Below are positions 35,537 to 43,367 of a DNA stretch of 43,367 nt, piece after piece (the first letter of the stretch is position 1; each line of letters begins with the position of its first letter). The notes beneath the pieces were generated by a model that saw only the letters and a program-made list of their open reading frames with translations, was not told the origin of the DNA and did not search any database. The translations under genes were made by a program, and so were the position numbers. The stretch is from Verrucomicrobiota bacterium. GTDB lineage: Bacteria; Verrucomicrobiota; Verrucomicrobiia; Limisphaerales; BJHT01. Location of the stretch: positions 1-43,367 of the forward strand of contig BJHT01000022.1 in NCBI GenBank assembly GCA_014193395.1, in the 5' to 3' direction.

Positions 35537-36983
35537 TCCGCGCCGCCATCTGGAGGCGTTACCGATCCTGTCCCGCCGCCACTTTTTGGCCGACACCGCC
35601 GGAGGGCTGGTCGGCATTGCGCTGGCCTGGTTGCTGGACCGGGAACAGTCCCGGGCTGCGACCCCGCGCGGCGCTGCCGCATCGCGTCCGCCGCACTTTC
35701 CGGCGAAGGCGAAGCGGGTGGTGCAGATCTTCTGTTGCGGCGGTGTCAGCCACCTCGACACCTTTGATTACAAGCCGGAGTTGGAAAAACTCCACGGGAA
35801 GACCCTCGAAGGCCGCGGCGAAAACCTCGGCTTTTTCGGTCAGCCGGGCAGGGTGATGAAAAGCCCCTATGAATTTCGCCAGCATGGCAAATCCGGTTCG
35901 TGGGTGAGCAGCCTGTTGCCGCATCTGGCGGGCTGCGTGGATGACGTCAGCTTCATCCACTCGATGTTTGCCAGGAGCAACAATCACACGCCGGCGACTT
36001 TTCAGATGAACAGCGGTTTCACGCTGAACGGCTTTCCCAGCATGGGGGCATGGCTGAGTTACGGACTGGGGACGGAAAACGAAAACCTCCCTGCCTTCGT
36101 GGTGTTGCCTGACCCGCGTGGTCTGGCTGCCGGCGGCTCCATCAACTGGACGTCCGGCTTCCTGCCGGCGAACCATCAGGGCGTCCAGTTTCGGACCCAT
36201 TCGCGCGAGCCGGTGGTGGATCTCAACACTCCGGCGAACATTCCGCCGGCCGCGCGGGACGCCGATCTGCGATTGCTGGCCGCCATGAATCGCGAGTTCG
36301 CCGCAGCGCAGGCGGGCGACGATGCGTTCGCCGCGCGGCTCCGCTCCTACGAACTCGCGGCGCGGATGCAGGTGAGCATCCCGGAAGCGTCGGATCTCGA
36401 CTCCGAGTCGGAAGCCACGAAAAAACTGTACGGTCTGGAAGTGGAGGCCAACAAGGGCTTCGGGCGCAATTGTCTGATGGCGCGTCGTCTGCTCGAGCGA
36501 GGTGTGCGCTTTGTCCAGATCTACAACGGGGGCGCGTTCGGCAGCCCGCGCATCAATTGGGACGGCCACGAAAACCTGAAACAAAATCACGACACGCAAG
36601 CGGCCACGATGGACCAGCCGGTTGCGGCGCTGATCAAAGACCTCAAGCAACGTGCGATGCTGGAGGACACGCTGGTGATCTGGAGCACCGAGTTTGGTCG
36701 CAGCCCTTCGACACAGGGTCTCAACTCTCCCGGTCGCGATCATCATCCGGCGGCGTTTACCTGTTTCCTCGCCGGGGCAGGAATCAAGCAGGGCTATCAC
36801 CATGGCACCACTGACGAGGTGGGTTATTCCGTTGCCGAAAACAAAGTCACCATCCCCGACTTTCACGCCACGATTCTGCACCTGCTCGGACTCGATCACG
36901 AGAAACTGACTTTCTATCACAATGGCATCAACCGCCGCCTCACCGACGTGCATGGCCGGTTGGTCAAACAGGTGCTCGCGTAA
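35526..36983 (+). CDS. DUF1501 protein (twin-arginine exported)
   Basis: 485 residues from the ATG at 35526, inside the last codons of the PSD1 gene. The N-terminus has a twin-arginine signal, LSRRHFLADTAGGLVG, so it is probably folded before export. DUF1501 proteins belong to the alkaline-phosphatase/sulfatase-like superfamily: CCGGVSHLDTFDYKP is the first metal block, INWDGHENLKQNHDTQ and VIWSTEFGRSPSTQG are later ones, followed by GRDHHPAAFTCFLAG. These enzymes lack the formylglycine Cys and their substrate is unknown. They nearly always accompany PSCyt1/PSD1 proteins, as here. The TAA stop lies within the repeat unit at 36977. Confidence 0.93.
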   Translation: MSDNPRRHLEALPILSRRHFLADTAGGLVGIALAWLLDREQSRAATPRGAAASRPPHFPAKAKRVVQIFCCGGVSHLDTFDYKPELEKLHGKTLEGRGENLGFFGQPGRVMKSPYEFRQHGKSGSWVSSLLPHLAGCVDDVSFIHSMFARSNNHTPATFQMNSGFTLNGFPSMGAWLSYGLGTENENLPAFVVLPDPRGLAAGGSINWTSGFLPANHQGVQFRTHSREPVVDLNTPANIPPAARDADLRLLAAMNREFAAAQAGDDAFAARLRSYELAARMQVSIPEASDLDSESEATKKLYGLEVEANKGFGRNCLMARRLLERGVRFVQIYNGGAFGSPRINWDGHENLKQNHDTQAATMDQPVAALIKDLKQRAMLEDTLVIWSTEFGRSPSTQGLNSPGRDHHPAAFTCFLAGAGIKQGYHHGTTDEVGYSVAENKVTIPDFHATILHLLGLDHEKLTFYHNGINRRLTDVHGRLVKQVLA

Positions 36984-37056
36984 ACGCGGGACAACCGGTG
37001 GAGCGAGGCACGTTGCCGGCGGTGCCCGGCCAGCGGGCCGCGTAAACGCGGAACTC
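36977..37056. repeat. Two CGCGTAAACGCGG units between convergent operons
   Basis: CGCGTAAACGCGG occurs near 36978 and again near 37040, 62 bases apart; the first one contains the stop codon of the DUF1501 gene (36981-36983). Nearby, GCGGCAT-GA-ATGCCGC (37153-37168) is a hairpin inside the tail of the truncated DUF1080 gene. Confidence 0.6.
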
Positions 37057-37061
37057 CACAC

Positions 37062-37604
37062 TCAGTCCCGTGCATCCGGATGTTGTTTTGGAAAAATGCC
37101 GGGCGCGAGGCGCTGGGCCGGCGGCATTTTCAACGCCGCGCCGCACGCTGAAGCGGCATGAATGCCGCGGGCCCGGCGGGCCTCCGCCTCGTTCGGCAAA
37201 TCCACATCCGCCACGCCGAACACCGCCAGAAAGCGGTTCCGCCGCGATTCGTCGTAAAGGCAACCATCAATGCCCGGCGCGAAGTCCGCCTGATAGCCGC
37301 TGACTTCCCAGTGATTCGGCACGCGCTCACTGCGAAACTGGATGCCGCCATTGTTCTCACCGCGCCGGTATTCGAGACGCAGATCAAAGTCGGCAGAATC
37401 GCGCGTGGTGTACAGAAACGCATTGCGCGGCTGCTTTGCGCCCGGCTTGCCGGCGATGATCTCGCCGTTCTCGATGCGCCAGGTCTTCGCCGTGTCGCCC
37501 TCCCAGCCGATGAACGTTTTGCCTCCAAAAAGCGGCACAGGCGCGGCGGACAATCTTGTGACCATGAGCAGCAGGGTGGTGATGAGGGATGCGAGGCGTC
37601 TCAT
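37062..37604 (-). CDS. DUF1080 (3-keto-disaccharide hydrolase-like) protein, truncated at the C-terminus
   Basis: 180 residues from the ATG at 37604 with a signal peptide (MRRLASLITTLLLMV). The first 125 residues are a normal DUF1080 start: PVPLFGGKTFIGWEGD, WRIENGEIIAGKPG, FDLRLEYRRGENNGGIQFRS and CLYDESRRNRFLAV. At that point a typical member (about 220-260 residues) goes on to the second half of its jelly-roll (a 'W N ... G ... D' part); here the sequence turns into DVDLPNEAEARRARGIHAAS and further residues encoded by GC-rich repeat DNA. So the gene lost its 3' end. It follows DUF1501 by 14 bases. Probably non-functional. Confidence 0.75.
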   Translation of the reverse strand: MRRLASLITTLLLMVTRLSAAPVPLFGGKTFIGWEGDTAKTWRIENGEIIAGKPGAKQPRNAFLYTTRDSADFDLRLEYRRGENNGGIQFRSERVPNHWEVSGYQADFAPGIDGCLYDESRRNRFLAVFGVADVDLPNEAEARRARGIHAASACGAALKMPPAQRLAPGIFPKQHPDARD

Positions 37605-37618
37605 GGCCGGGGAAAGAT

Positions 37619-38896
37619 TCACGCAAACAACTCGACCACCGGCTTGCCCTTGTCTGCCACGGTGAAGGGCCGGCCTGACGGTGAGTGCTCGAGGTGTTGC
37701 AGATCGATGCCCATGGCCTGCGCGATGGTCGCGTTGCAGTCCTGCATGGTCACGGGTTTCTCCGCGACGTGCTCGCCTATCGCGTCGGACTTGCCGTGGA
37801 CGTAGCCGCCTTTCACTCCGCCACCGGCGAGCCACCAAGTGAAGACGCTGGGGTGATGTCCGCGCCCGGCGGTGACAGTGCTGATTTGCGGCGAGCGCCC
37901 AAACTCGGTGGCCATGACAACGAGCGTGCTGGCGAGCAGGCCGCGCTGATGCAGGTCTTCGAGCAGCGCGGCCATCGTCTGGTCCGTGGTCGGCGTCATG
38001 TTCTCCATGGATTTGATCTGGTCGTTGTGCGTGTCCCAGTTATGCGCGTCCTCGACCTCGATGAAATGCACGCCGCTTTCCACGAGCCGCCGCGCGAGCA
38101 GGCAGCCTTTGCCGAAGGTGTGCGTGCCGTAGGCGGCCTGCGTCTTTTTGTCCTCCCGCGAAATGTCGAACACCTTCAGGTCCTCGCTCTTCATCAGCGC
38201 GGCGGCGTCCCGCTGCACTTTCAAATACGCGGCGGCATCGCGATGCGGCGTCTGTTGCACAAAGCGACTGCCCATTGCCTGCGCGAGTGCGGTTCGTCGT
38301 GCGAAATCCGACTCCGAGACTTTCGCCGGAAGCGCGGAGTTTTGCAGACCCGCGCCGGGATCGACGATGGGCAGCGGCGCGAGGTGCGTGGCCATGTAGC
38401 CGCTGCGCGGATGCTGCGGACTGCCGTTGATGAGGATGTTGCCCGGCAGCACTGCGTTTGCCGAGCCGAGCAGCTTCACCGCCCACGATCCGAGCGACGG
38501 ATGCGTGATGGTCGGAGTCATGAAGTAACTCGTGTGCGCGAGGTAGGTGCCGCGATCGTGGATGCCCTGCGTGGAAGTCATCGAGCGCACGAGCGAGACG
38601 TGATGCATCTGTTTCGCCATGCGCGGAAACCACTCGGAAATCTGCACGCCATCTGCGCTGGTCGCGATGGCCTTCACGCCGCCCATCTCGGGCTTCCCGG
38701 GCTTCGGGTCAAAGGTGTCGATGTGCGAGATGCCGCCGCGCAGGTAGAGGAAGATCACGCTCTTCGCCTTGCCGCCGAGTTTGCTCTCGGCCGCTCGCAG
38801 CGCGCCGCCCGCAGGCAGGAGGCTGACTCCGAAAACCGCTTTCGCAAAACGCTCCACGAAGGCGCGGCGGCTGATGTCTTTGAGGGTCCAGTTCAT
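37619..38896 (-). CDS. DUF1501 protein
   Basis: 425 residues from the ATG at 38896. A GTG at 38920 that overlaps the PSD1 stop (GTGA) is the alternative and would give 433 residues. Twin-arginine-like DISRRAFVERFAKAVFG, then the metal blocks LRGGISHIDTFDPKP, VEDAHNWDTHNDQ and VVMATEFGRSPQIST, and GRGHHPSVFTWWLAG. Clearly related to the DUF1501 at 35526 but from another subgroup (shorter, no long insert after the first block). Lies between PSD1 and the truncated DUF1080 gene. Confidence 0.93.
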   Translation of the reverse strand: MNWTLKDISRRAFVERFAKAVFGVSLLPAGGALRAAESKLGGKAKSVIFLYLRGGISHIDTFDPKPGKPEMGGVKAIATSADGVQISEWFPRMAKQMHHVSLVRSMTSTQGIHDRGTYLAHTSYFMTPTITHPSLGSWAVKLLGSANAVLPGNILINGSPQHPRSGYMATHLAPLPIVDPGAGLQNSALPAKVSESDFARRTALAQAMGSRFVQQTPHRDAAAYLKVQRDAAALMKSEDLKVFDISREDKKTQAAYGTHTFGKGCLLARRLVESGVHFIEVEDAHNWDTHNDQIKSMENMTPTTDQTMAALLEDLHQRGLLASTLVVMATEFGRSPQISTVTAGRGHHPSVFTWWLAGGGVKGGYVHGKSDAIGEHVAEKPVTMQDCNATIAQAMGIDLQHLEHSPSGRPFTVADKGKPVVELFA

Positions 38897-38916
38897 GGTT
38901 TGGTGGAAAAGTGTGG

Positions 38917-41277
38917 TCACTGGTTGAAAAGAAACTCCGGCGAGTTCAGCAGCGCCCAGATGATGTCCTGCTCGGGCGTCGCGCTGTCCTTCGTGAGTTT
39001 CGCGATCTCCGCAAGATCTTCCGCAGTCGCCGAGCGGACGAGGATCGCGCGGTAGATGAGTTGCGTGCGCTGTTCACCCGTGGTTTTGCTCGCGGCGAGC
39101 TGCCGACGCAGAAACGAATCCTCCGCGAGCGCACGGGTCGTCAGTTCGCCGTTCATCAGCGCAAGCGAATGCGTGGTGTTCGGGTCGCGATTGAAGGCGT
39201 CGATCTCGCGCCGGTCCGACTGGCCGAACTGACGCAGGAAATGTCCGAGCGGCAGCGGCAGCGGCGTTTCCGAGGCGCGAATGAAACTCGGCGGCAGCGA
39301 TTTCCAGCGCGGGTCGGTTTCTTTTTTCGCGCCTTCACCATCGGACTCCGGGTCCGTCGGCTTCATGTCGGAACCGGCCACTTCCTTGTTCTCCTTCGCG
39401 TGCAGTGCCGTCAGCCGCTGCACTTCCTTCTCGTCGCCGCGGGCCGTGGCGGCGGCGCGCTCCTTTTGCTGCTCCGCCCGCCGCAGGCTGAGTTCGCGGT
39501 TTCGGGTGTGTTCAGCCCGATCGATGCGCGCCTGCGCGATGATCTCGTCCGCAGTCATCGCGGTCAGTTTGCGCAGGCGCTGCGGGTCGAGGACGCCCCC
39601 GAGCCGGAATGTCGATTTGCGTTCATCGATATCCTTCGCCAGCAGCACGAGATGCGAATCCCAAATCTGCTCCGCCGACAGCCGCCGGAGTTGCGGCCCA
39701 CGCAGCGCAAACGCGACCGCAGGCTCCGGCGTCTCGCGCACGGACTCGCTTTGATACAGCCGCGTGTTCAACAGCACCGCCATGAAAGCCCGCTCATCGA
39801 AGCGCAGGCGGACCATCGTCTGCGTGAGGAAATCCAGCAGCTCCGCGTGCTCCCCAGCCGGCAGCGCCGAGAGGCTGTCCACCGGCTCGATCAGCCCCGC
39901 GCCCATCACGCGCTTCCACAAACGGTTCGCGATGTTCTTCGCAAACCGCGGATTGCGCGGCGAGGTCAGCCATTCCGCGAACACCTTGCGCCGCGCGCCA
40001 TCGGTGATTACCGCCTCGTCGCCGAAGAGCGTCCGCGGCTCCACGGGTTTGCCGCGGAGCGCGGGGTCGTAGGCGTAGGTGTCGGGAAACTTAAGTTGTT
40101 TGTCCGTGTCTTGCGTGAGGCGTTTCATCGGCGCGATCGTGCCGCTCACGGCCTGCGAGAGGGACTCGTCCTTGTCCATCGCGGCCAGCTTCGCCTTGAT
40201 CGCCGGCCACTGCTTCACGTTGTCGGGCGAATACCCGCCGGGACTGCCGAGATTGCTCACGCCAAAGGTGAACGCGACCATCTGGTAGAAATCCTTCTGC
40301 GTGATCGGCTCCAGCGGATGGTCGTGGCACTGCGCGCACTCGATGCGTGTGCCGAGGAAGATGCGCGTCAGGTTCGACATGTGGTCTAGCGGCATCCCGA
40401 GATCGCGGAGGTAGAAACCAACCGCGCCATTTTCCCAGAGCTGCCCGCTCGCGGTGACCAGCCGTCGCACAAACTCATCATACGGCATCCGCGAGCGGAT
40501 CGCGTCCTTCACCCAGTCATCGTAGAGCTTGCCGGGTTGGCCAGCGGCGATGCGCGTGTTCACGCGCAGGAGGTCCGCCTTCCAGTTGAACATGTGGCTC
40601 ACGTAGCCCTCGCTGCCGAGCAGTTCGTCGATCAGCTTCGCGCGCTTGTCGGCGTCCTTGCTGGCGAGGAAACGCGTGCTCTCTTCGAGACTCGGGATGC
40701 GGCCCACGACATCGAGATATGCACGGCGCAGGAATGTCTCATCGCTCGCCGGAGCGTTCAGCTTCGTGCCCTTCGCCGCATGGAATCGATCCACGAGCTT
40801 CTGTACTTCGCTGCTCAGTTGCCGCACATCCGCCCGTGCGAGCGCCGCATCCCCCGTCGGCGAAGCAGTGCCGCGATGATCGAACTTCACCCACGAATCC
40901 AGCTTCGCCCCATCCGCGATCCATTGCCGCAGCGTCGTGCGCTCCGCATCGCTCAAAGGCTGCGCGCCGCCCTTCAGCGGCGGCATCAAATCCTCGTCCG
41001 TGTGCGGTAGCGACACCCGCTTCAGCAGTGTGCTGCCGTCGGGCCTGCCCGGCACGATCACATCGCTGGTGCGAATCGCCTCCGCCGAATCGAGGCGCAG
41101 TTTGCCCTTCGGCTTCGCCTGCTTCTCGCTGTGGCAGGCGAAACAGTGGTGGTAAAAGATCGGCAGGATGTCCCGCTCGAAACGCGGCGTGTCCGCTGCG
41201 GCCGCCAATTGTCCTGCGGACGAGAGCATGGCGACGCCGATCAAAAACAGGGGCGCGAAAGGAAGTTTCGAGATCAT
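38917..41277 (-). CDS. PSCyt1/DUF1549/DUF1553 (PSD1) protein
   Basis: 786 residues from the ATG at 41277, where a signal peptide begins. The longer reading from 41385 adds 36 residues from AACGCCAGCA-type repeat DNA and is rejected. PSCyt1 domain: HHCFACHS with Cys45, Cys48, His49. DUF1549 follows (about 190-370; FLRRAYLDVVGRIPSLEEST, then CAQCHDHPLEPI), and DUF1553 to the end (LTSPRNPRFAKNIANRLWKR, NTTHSLALMNGELTTR). No LamG domain, unlike the 32444 protein; instead a charged coiled-coil stretch near 590-640 (RAEHTRNRELSLRRAEQQ). Starts about 100 bases after the sulfatase and runs into DUF1501, so the three form one operon. Confidence 0.93.
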   Translation of the reverse strand: MISKLPFAPLFLIGVAMLSSAGQLAAAADTPRFERDILPIFYHHCFACHSEKQAKPKGKLRLDSAEAIRTSDVIVPGRPDGSTLLKRVSLPHTDEDLMPPLKGGAQPLSDAERTTLRQWIADGAKLDSWVKFDHRGTASPTGDAALARADVRQLSSEVQKLVDRFHAAKGTKLNAPASDETFLRRAYLDVVGRIPSLEESTRFLASKDADKRAKLIDELLGSEGYVSHMFNWKADLLRVNTRIAAGQPGKLYDDWVKDAIRSRMPYDEFVRRLVTASGQLWENGAVGFYLRDLGMPLDHMSNLTRIFLGTRIECAQCHDHPLEPITQKDFYQMVAFTFGVSNLGSPGGYSPDNVKQWPAIKAKLAAMDKDESLSQAVSGTIAPMKRLTQDTDKQLKFPDTYAYDPALRGKPVEPRTLFGDEAVITDGARRKVFAEWLTSPRNPRFAKNIANRLWKRVMGAGLIEPVDSLSALPAGEHAELLDFLTQTMVRLRFDERAFMAVLLNTRLYQSESVRETPEPAVAFALRGPQLRRLSAEQIWDSHLVLLAKDIDERKSTFRLGGVLDPQRLRKLTAMTADEIIAQARIDRAEHTRNRELSLRRAEQQKERAAATARGDEKEVQRLTALHAKENKEVAGSDMKPTDPESDGEGAKKETDPRWKSLPPSFIRASETPLPLPLGHFLRQFGQSDRREIDAFNRDPNTTHSLALMNGELTTRALAEDSFLRRQLAASKTTGEQRTQLIYRAILVRSATAEDLAEIAKLTKDSATPEQDIIWALLNSPEFLFNQ

Positions 41278-41381
41278 GAGAGAACGCGTGATCCAACCAT
41301 TTGCCCCGCGGTTTCTTTGTTCACATTGAGCAGCGGGGGGAACGCCAGCAGAGCAGTTTTGCAGAAGGCTGCGAGAGTCAT

Positions 41382-42884
41382 TCACTTCGCGTAATCCGCG
41401 CCGGTGAGACTTTGCAGCACGCTCTTCTGCCAGTCGCGCAGGGCCGTCTGGAGCTTCTCTGCGGCGGCGGGTTGCTGCTCGAGGAGATTGGTTTTCTCGG
41501 CGGGATCGGATTTGAGATCGAAAAGTTCGCGTCGGGGTTCGCCGGCCCGGCCGTCGTGGATGACGAGCTTGAGGTTGCCCTCAATGATTGCACGCGGGCC
41601 GGCGTAGTCGGTGTCGCTGATCGTCGGGTGGCGGTGGTTGGTGAAGTCGCGCGTGGCTTTTCCGCCCATGAGTTTGGCGAGAGGCGTGGTGCCTTTTTGC
41701 AATTCGGGCTCGATGTAGGGCTCGGGTTTTCCTTTGCCGGAGCCGCCGGTGAATTCCCAGAAATAGAGCGGCTTCGGGCGGGCGGTGATTTTTCCGTCGA
41801 GCACGGGCGAGAGATCGATGCCGTCGATGGGGCGCGCGGGGAGCGGTTCGCCGGTGATGGCGCAGATCGTGGGCAGCAGGTCGGTCGTGCTTGCGCGGAC
41901 AGTCGTGCTGCGGGGCTGCGGGATGCGGGCGGGCCACTCGATCAATCCGGGGACCAGCGTGCCGCCATCGTACACCGCGCCTTTCACGCCGCGGTGCGGG
42001 TGAGGGGAATCGAGCGAGCCGTCGGCAGAGGTGCCGTTGTCGCCGCAGTAAAAGAGCAGCGTGTTGTCGCGGAGGTTTTGCGCGGCGAGATGTTTTCTGA
42101 GCGTGCCGATGGCGCGATCCATCGCGGTGATCTCGGCGTAGCGTTCGCGCAGCACGTCGCCCTGCGGACGCGTGACTGGGCCGCCGGTTTCGTTCGAGGT
42201 GAGCTTCACCTTCTTTGTCGAGTATTTCGCGGGCAGGTCGTCGTAGAGCGCGAGGTCGGCGGGCAGTCCGCTGTAAGGCTCGTGCGGCGAGCCGAACCAC
42301 ACGACGGTGAAGAACGGCTTTCCCTCCTGCTTCGCGCGATCGATGAAGCGGATCGCCTCGGTGATGACGACCTCGGAGCCTTCGCCCTTGATGACTTCGG
42401 GTGCGCCGCCGTTGCGGGAGAGCGACGGATTCATCTCGAAGAAATTGTCGTGCGAAAGCCACTCGTGAAAACCCATCGCGCCCGGGCTCGTCGGCGACGC
42501 GGCCTTCACGGGACCGAGGTGCCATTTTCCGAAATGCGCGCAGCGGTAGCCCGCCTTCGCGAGGATTTGCGCGATGGTGATTTCCTCCGGGCGGAAGGAG
42601 AAGCCCGGCGCAAAGGTGCCCATGCGATTCGGATGCCGCCCCGTCATGAAGCTAGCGCGCGTGGGCGAACAGTTCGGATGCGCGGCGTAGAAATTCTCGA
42701 AGCGGAAACCGGTGGCGGCCATTTCATCGAGCACCGGTGTCTTCACGTGCGGATGCTTGTTGTAGCCGGTCTCCTCCCAGCCGTGATCGTCGCCCATGAG
42801 CAGGACGATGTTCGGCTGCGCGGAGAATGCCGAAGCGGGGAGTCCGAGGGCGAGGGCAAGGAGCAGGGAGAGGAAGGTTTTCAT
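41382..42884 (-). CDS. Secreted sulfatase
   Basis: 500 residues from the ATG at 42884, which starts a signal peptide (MKTFLSLLLALALGLPASA); an ATG five codons upstream is possible. Metal motif MGDDHGWEE (Asp32, Asp33), formylglycine signature CSPTR with Cys72, and GKWHLGP around Lys120-His122; YCGDNGTSADGSLDSPHPH carries later ligands. The presence of Thr in the signature and GHRGVKGAVYDGG-like PHRGVKGAVYDGG point to an arylsulfatase A-type group. First gene of the minus-strand sulfatase-PSD1-DUF1501-DUF1080 operon, which is a common PVC arrangement. Substrate not known. Confidence 0.94.
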   Translation of the reverse strand: MKTFLSLLLALALGLPASAFSAQPNIVLLMGDDHGWEETGYNKHPHVKTPVLDEMAATGFRFENFYAAHPNCSPTRASFMTGRHPNRMGTFAPGFSFRPEEITIAQILAKAGYRCAHFGKWHLGPVKAASPTSPGAMGFHEWLSHDNFFEMNPSLSRNGGAPEVIKGEGSEVVITEAIRFIDRAKQEGKPFFTVVWFGSPHEPYSGLPADLALYDDLPAKYSTKKVKLTSNETGGPVTRPQGDVLRERYAEITAMDRAIGTLRKHLAAQNLRDNTLLFYCGDNGTSADGSLDSPHPHRGVKGAVYDGGTLVPGLIEWPARIPQPRSTTVRASTTDLLPTICAITGEPLPARPIDGIDLSPVLDGKITARPKPLYFWEFTGGSGKGKPEPYIEPELQKGTTPLAKLMGGKATRDFTNHRHPTISDTDYAGPRAIIEGNLKLVIHDGRAGEPRRELFDLKSDPAEKTNLLEQQPAAAEKLQTALRDWQKSVLQSLTGADYAK

Positions 42885-43283
42885 GGGAGGGAATGGCACG
42901 GTCCGGTGTCAGGGTTACTTTTTCAGCGAGGTCGCCACAGTGTTGAGCGCGACACTGTATACTCGGGCGTGCGTTTTCAAGCGGGACAGCCCGCGTCTTT
43001 CTCCGGCTTTTCCCGGAAGCGAACCACCGGCCCGATCAGTCCGCCGGTGCCGGTCGCACGAAATGGTGAACTGATTCCCGCCGGGCTTCCGGGCCCAGGT
43101 GATGGCGCGCCGAGCGGGTTTGATCCATTGATTGGTGATCTTGTCGGGCAGTCTCCGTCCCCGTGTCCTCGCTGCGATTATTGTATCTCCGTGGTTCAAA
43201 CTCCGGCGCTTGCGGTATGGGCACGGCCTGGCTGGATTCGCGCCGCGTGATCTGCTCCCAGCCATCATGGTGGGAACGGCGGA
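42885..43283. other. Intergenic region with degenerate repeat and possible gene debris
   Basis: Minus strand near 42915-42960 reads VYSVALNTVATSLKK and a stop, which looks like the end of a lost gene. Around 43120-43200 the minus strand has AACCACGGAGATACAA and GGACACGGGGACGGAG, resembling a decayed member of the AACCACAGAG repeat. No intact gene or promoter was recognised. Confidence 0.4.
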
Positions 43284-43367
43284 TCACCCCGCCATCTCCA
43301 GCCCCTTCAGCGTGCCTTTGGAGGAGGCGAACTTGTCCGCTTCGATGCCGAGACGTTGGAGCATGGA
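43284..43367 (-). CDS. 3' end of a gene (possibly DUF1552 or DUF1501 family)
   Basis: The last 27 codons read SMLQRLGIEADKFAS, then KGTLKGLEMAG and TGA (43284-43286). This fits the end of DUF1552-type or DUF1501-type secreted proteins of PVC bacteria ('sML.rLG...d.F....G.l.Gle'). The 5' part lies outside the window. It would continue the theme of polysaccharide-type loci at this end. Confidence 0.45.
   Translation of the reverse strand, partial: SMLQRLGIEADKFASSKGTLKGLEMAG

Noticed and set aside
41301-43250. Plus-strand frame of 649 codons opposite the third sulfatase
   Set aside because: Antisense shadow, and its ends run through repeat DNA.

Overview
The window looks like a chromosome segment of a high-GC member of the Verrucomicrobiota (PVC superphylum). 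The evidence is the mix of secreted sulfatases, paired PSCyt1/DUF1549/DUF1553 and DUF1501 proteins, DUF1080, DUF5069, fused chorismate mutase-prephenate dehydratase, scpA-scpB and a very heavy load of intergenic inverted repeats. The phylum call is an inference from gene content; no rRNA or tRNA gene was found.

Layout. 1-3655: the tail of an unknown gene, then a minus-strand pair (SGNH/leucine-rich-repeat protein, then sulfatase). 3757-5244: two toxin-antitoxin modules in a row on the plus strand (Phd-like/ParE-like, then Phd-like/PIN), the second with a recognisable promoter-operator. 5317-7658: minus-strand sulfatase with C-terminal EF-hands, coupled to a Cys-rich unknown. 7901-10022: an acidic unknown and a DUF5069 protein with a clear terminator. 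10270-13519: minus-strand housekeeping genes pheA, scpB and scpA, with hairpin repeats between them. 13873-19487: a four-gene two-partner secretion operon: an exoprotein with two tandem TPS domains, a CARDB-like lipoprotein, a second small CARDB-like protein and the outer-membrane TpsB transporter. 19668-26397: diacylglycerol-kinase-like protein, cytochrome c/glucose-dehydrogenase-like protein, polyphosphate kinase and a hotdog thioesterase, separated by long repeat clusters. 27345-31549: a TolC-like protein with a 460-residue proline/alanine-rich front, and a Sua5-type tRNA modification enzyme. 31620-32397: gene debris (sialidase and PVC dehydrogenase fragments). 32444-42884: two convergent loci of PSCyt1/PSD1 plus DUF1501 genes, the minus one led by a sulfatase and ending in a truncated DUF1080 gene. 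43284-43367: the end of another gene.

How the parts fit. Sulfatases, DUF1501, PSCyt1/PSD1 and DUF1080 proteins are typical of PVC bacteria that degrade sulfated polysaccharides; three separate loci here carry them, and the DUF1080, sialidase and dehydrogenase remnants suggest such loci turn over by recombination. The two-partner secretion operon is the most self-contained system and probably exports a large beta-helical surface protein. The non-coding space is not empty: at least seven families of inverted or tandem repeats fill nearly every gap over 100 bases, often starting within 10-25 bases of a stop codon, and in two places supplying the stop codon itself.
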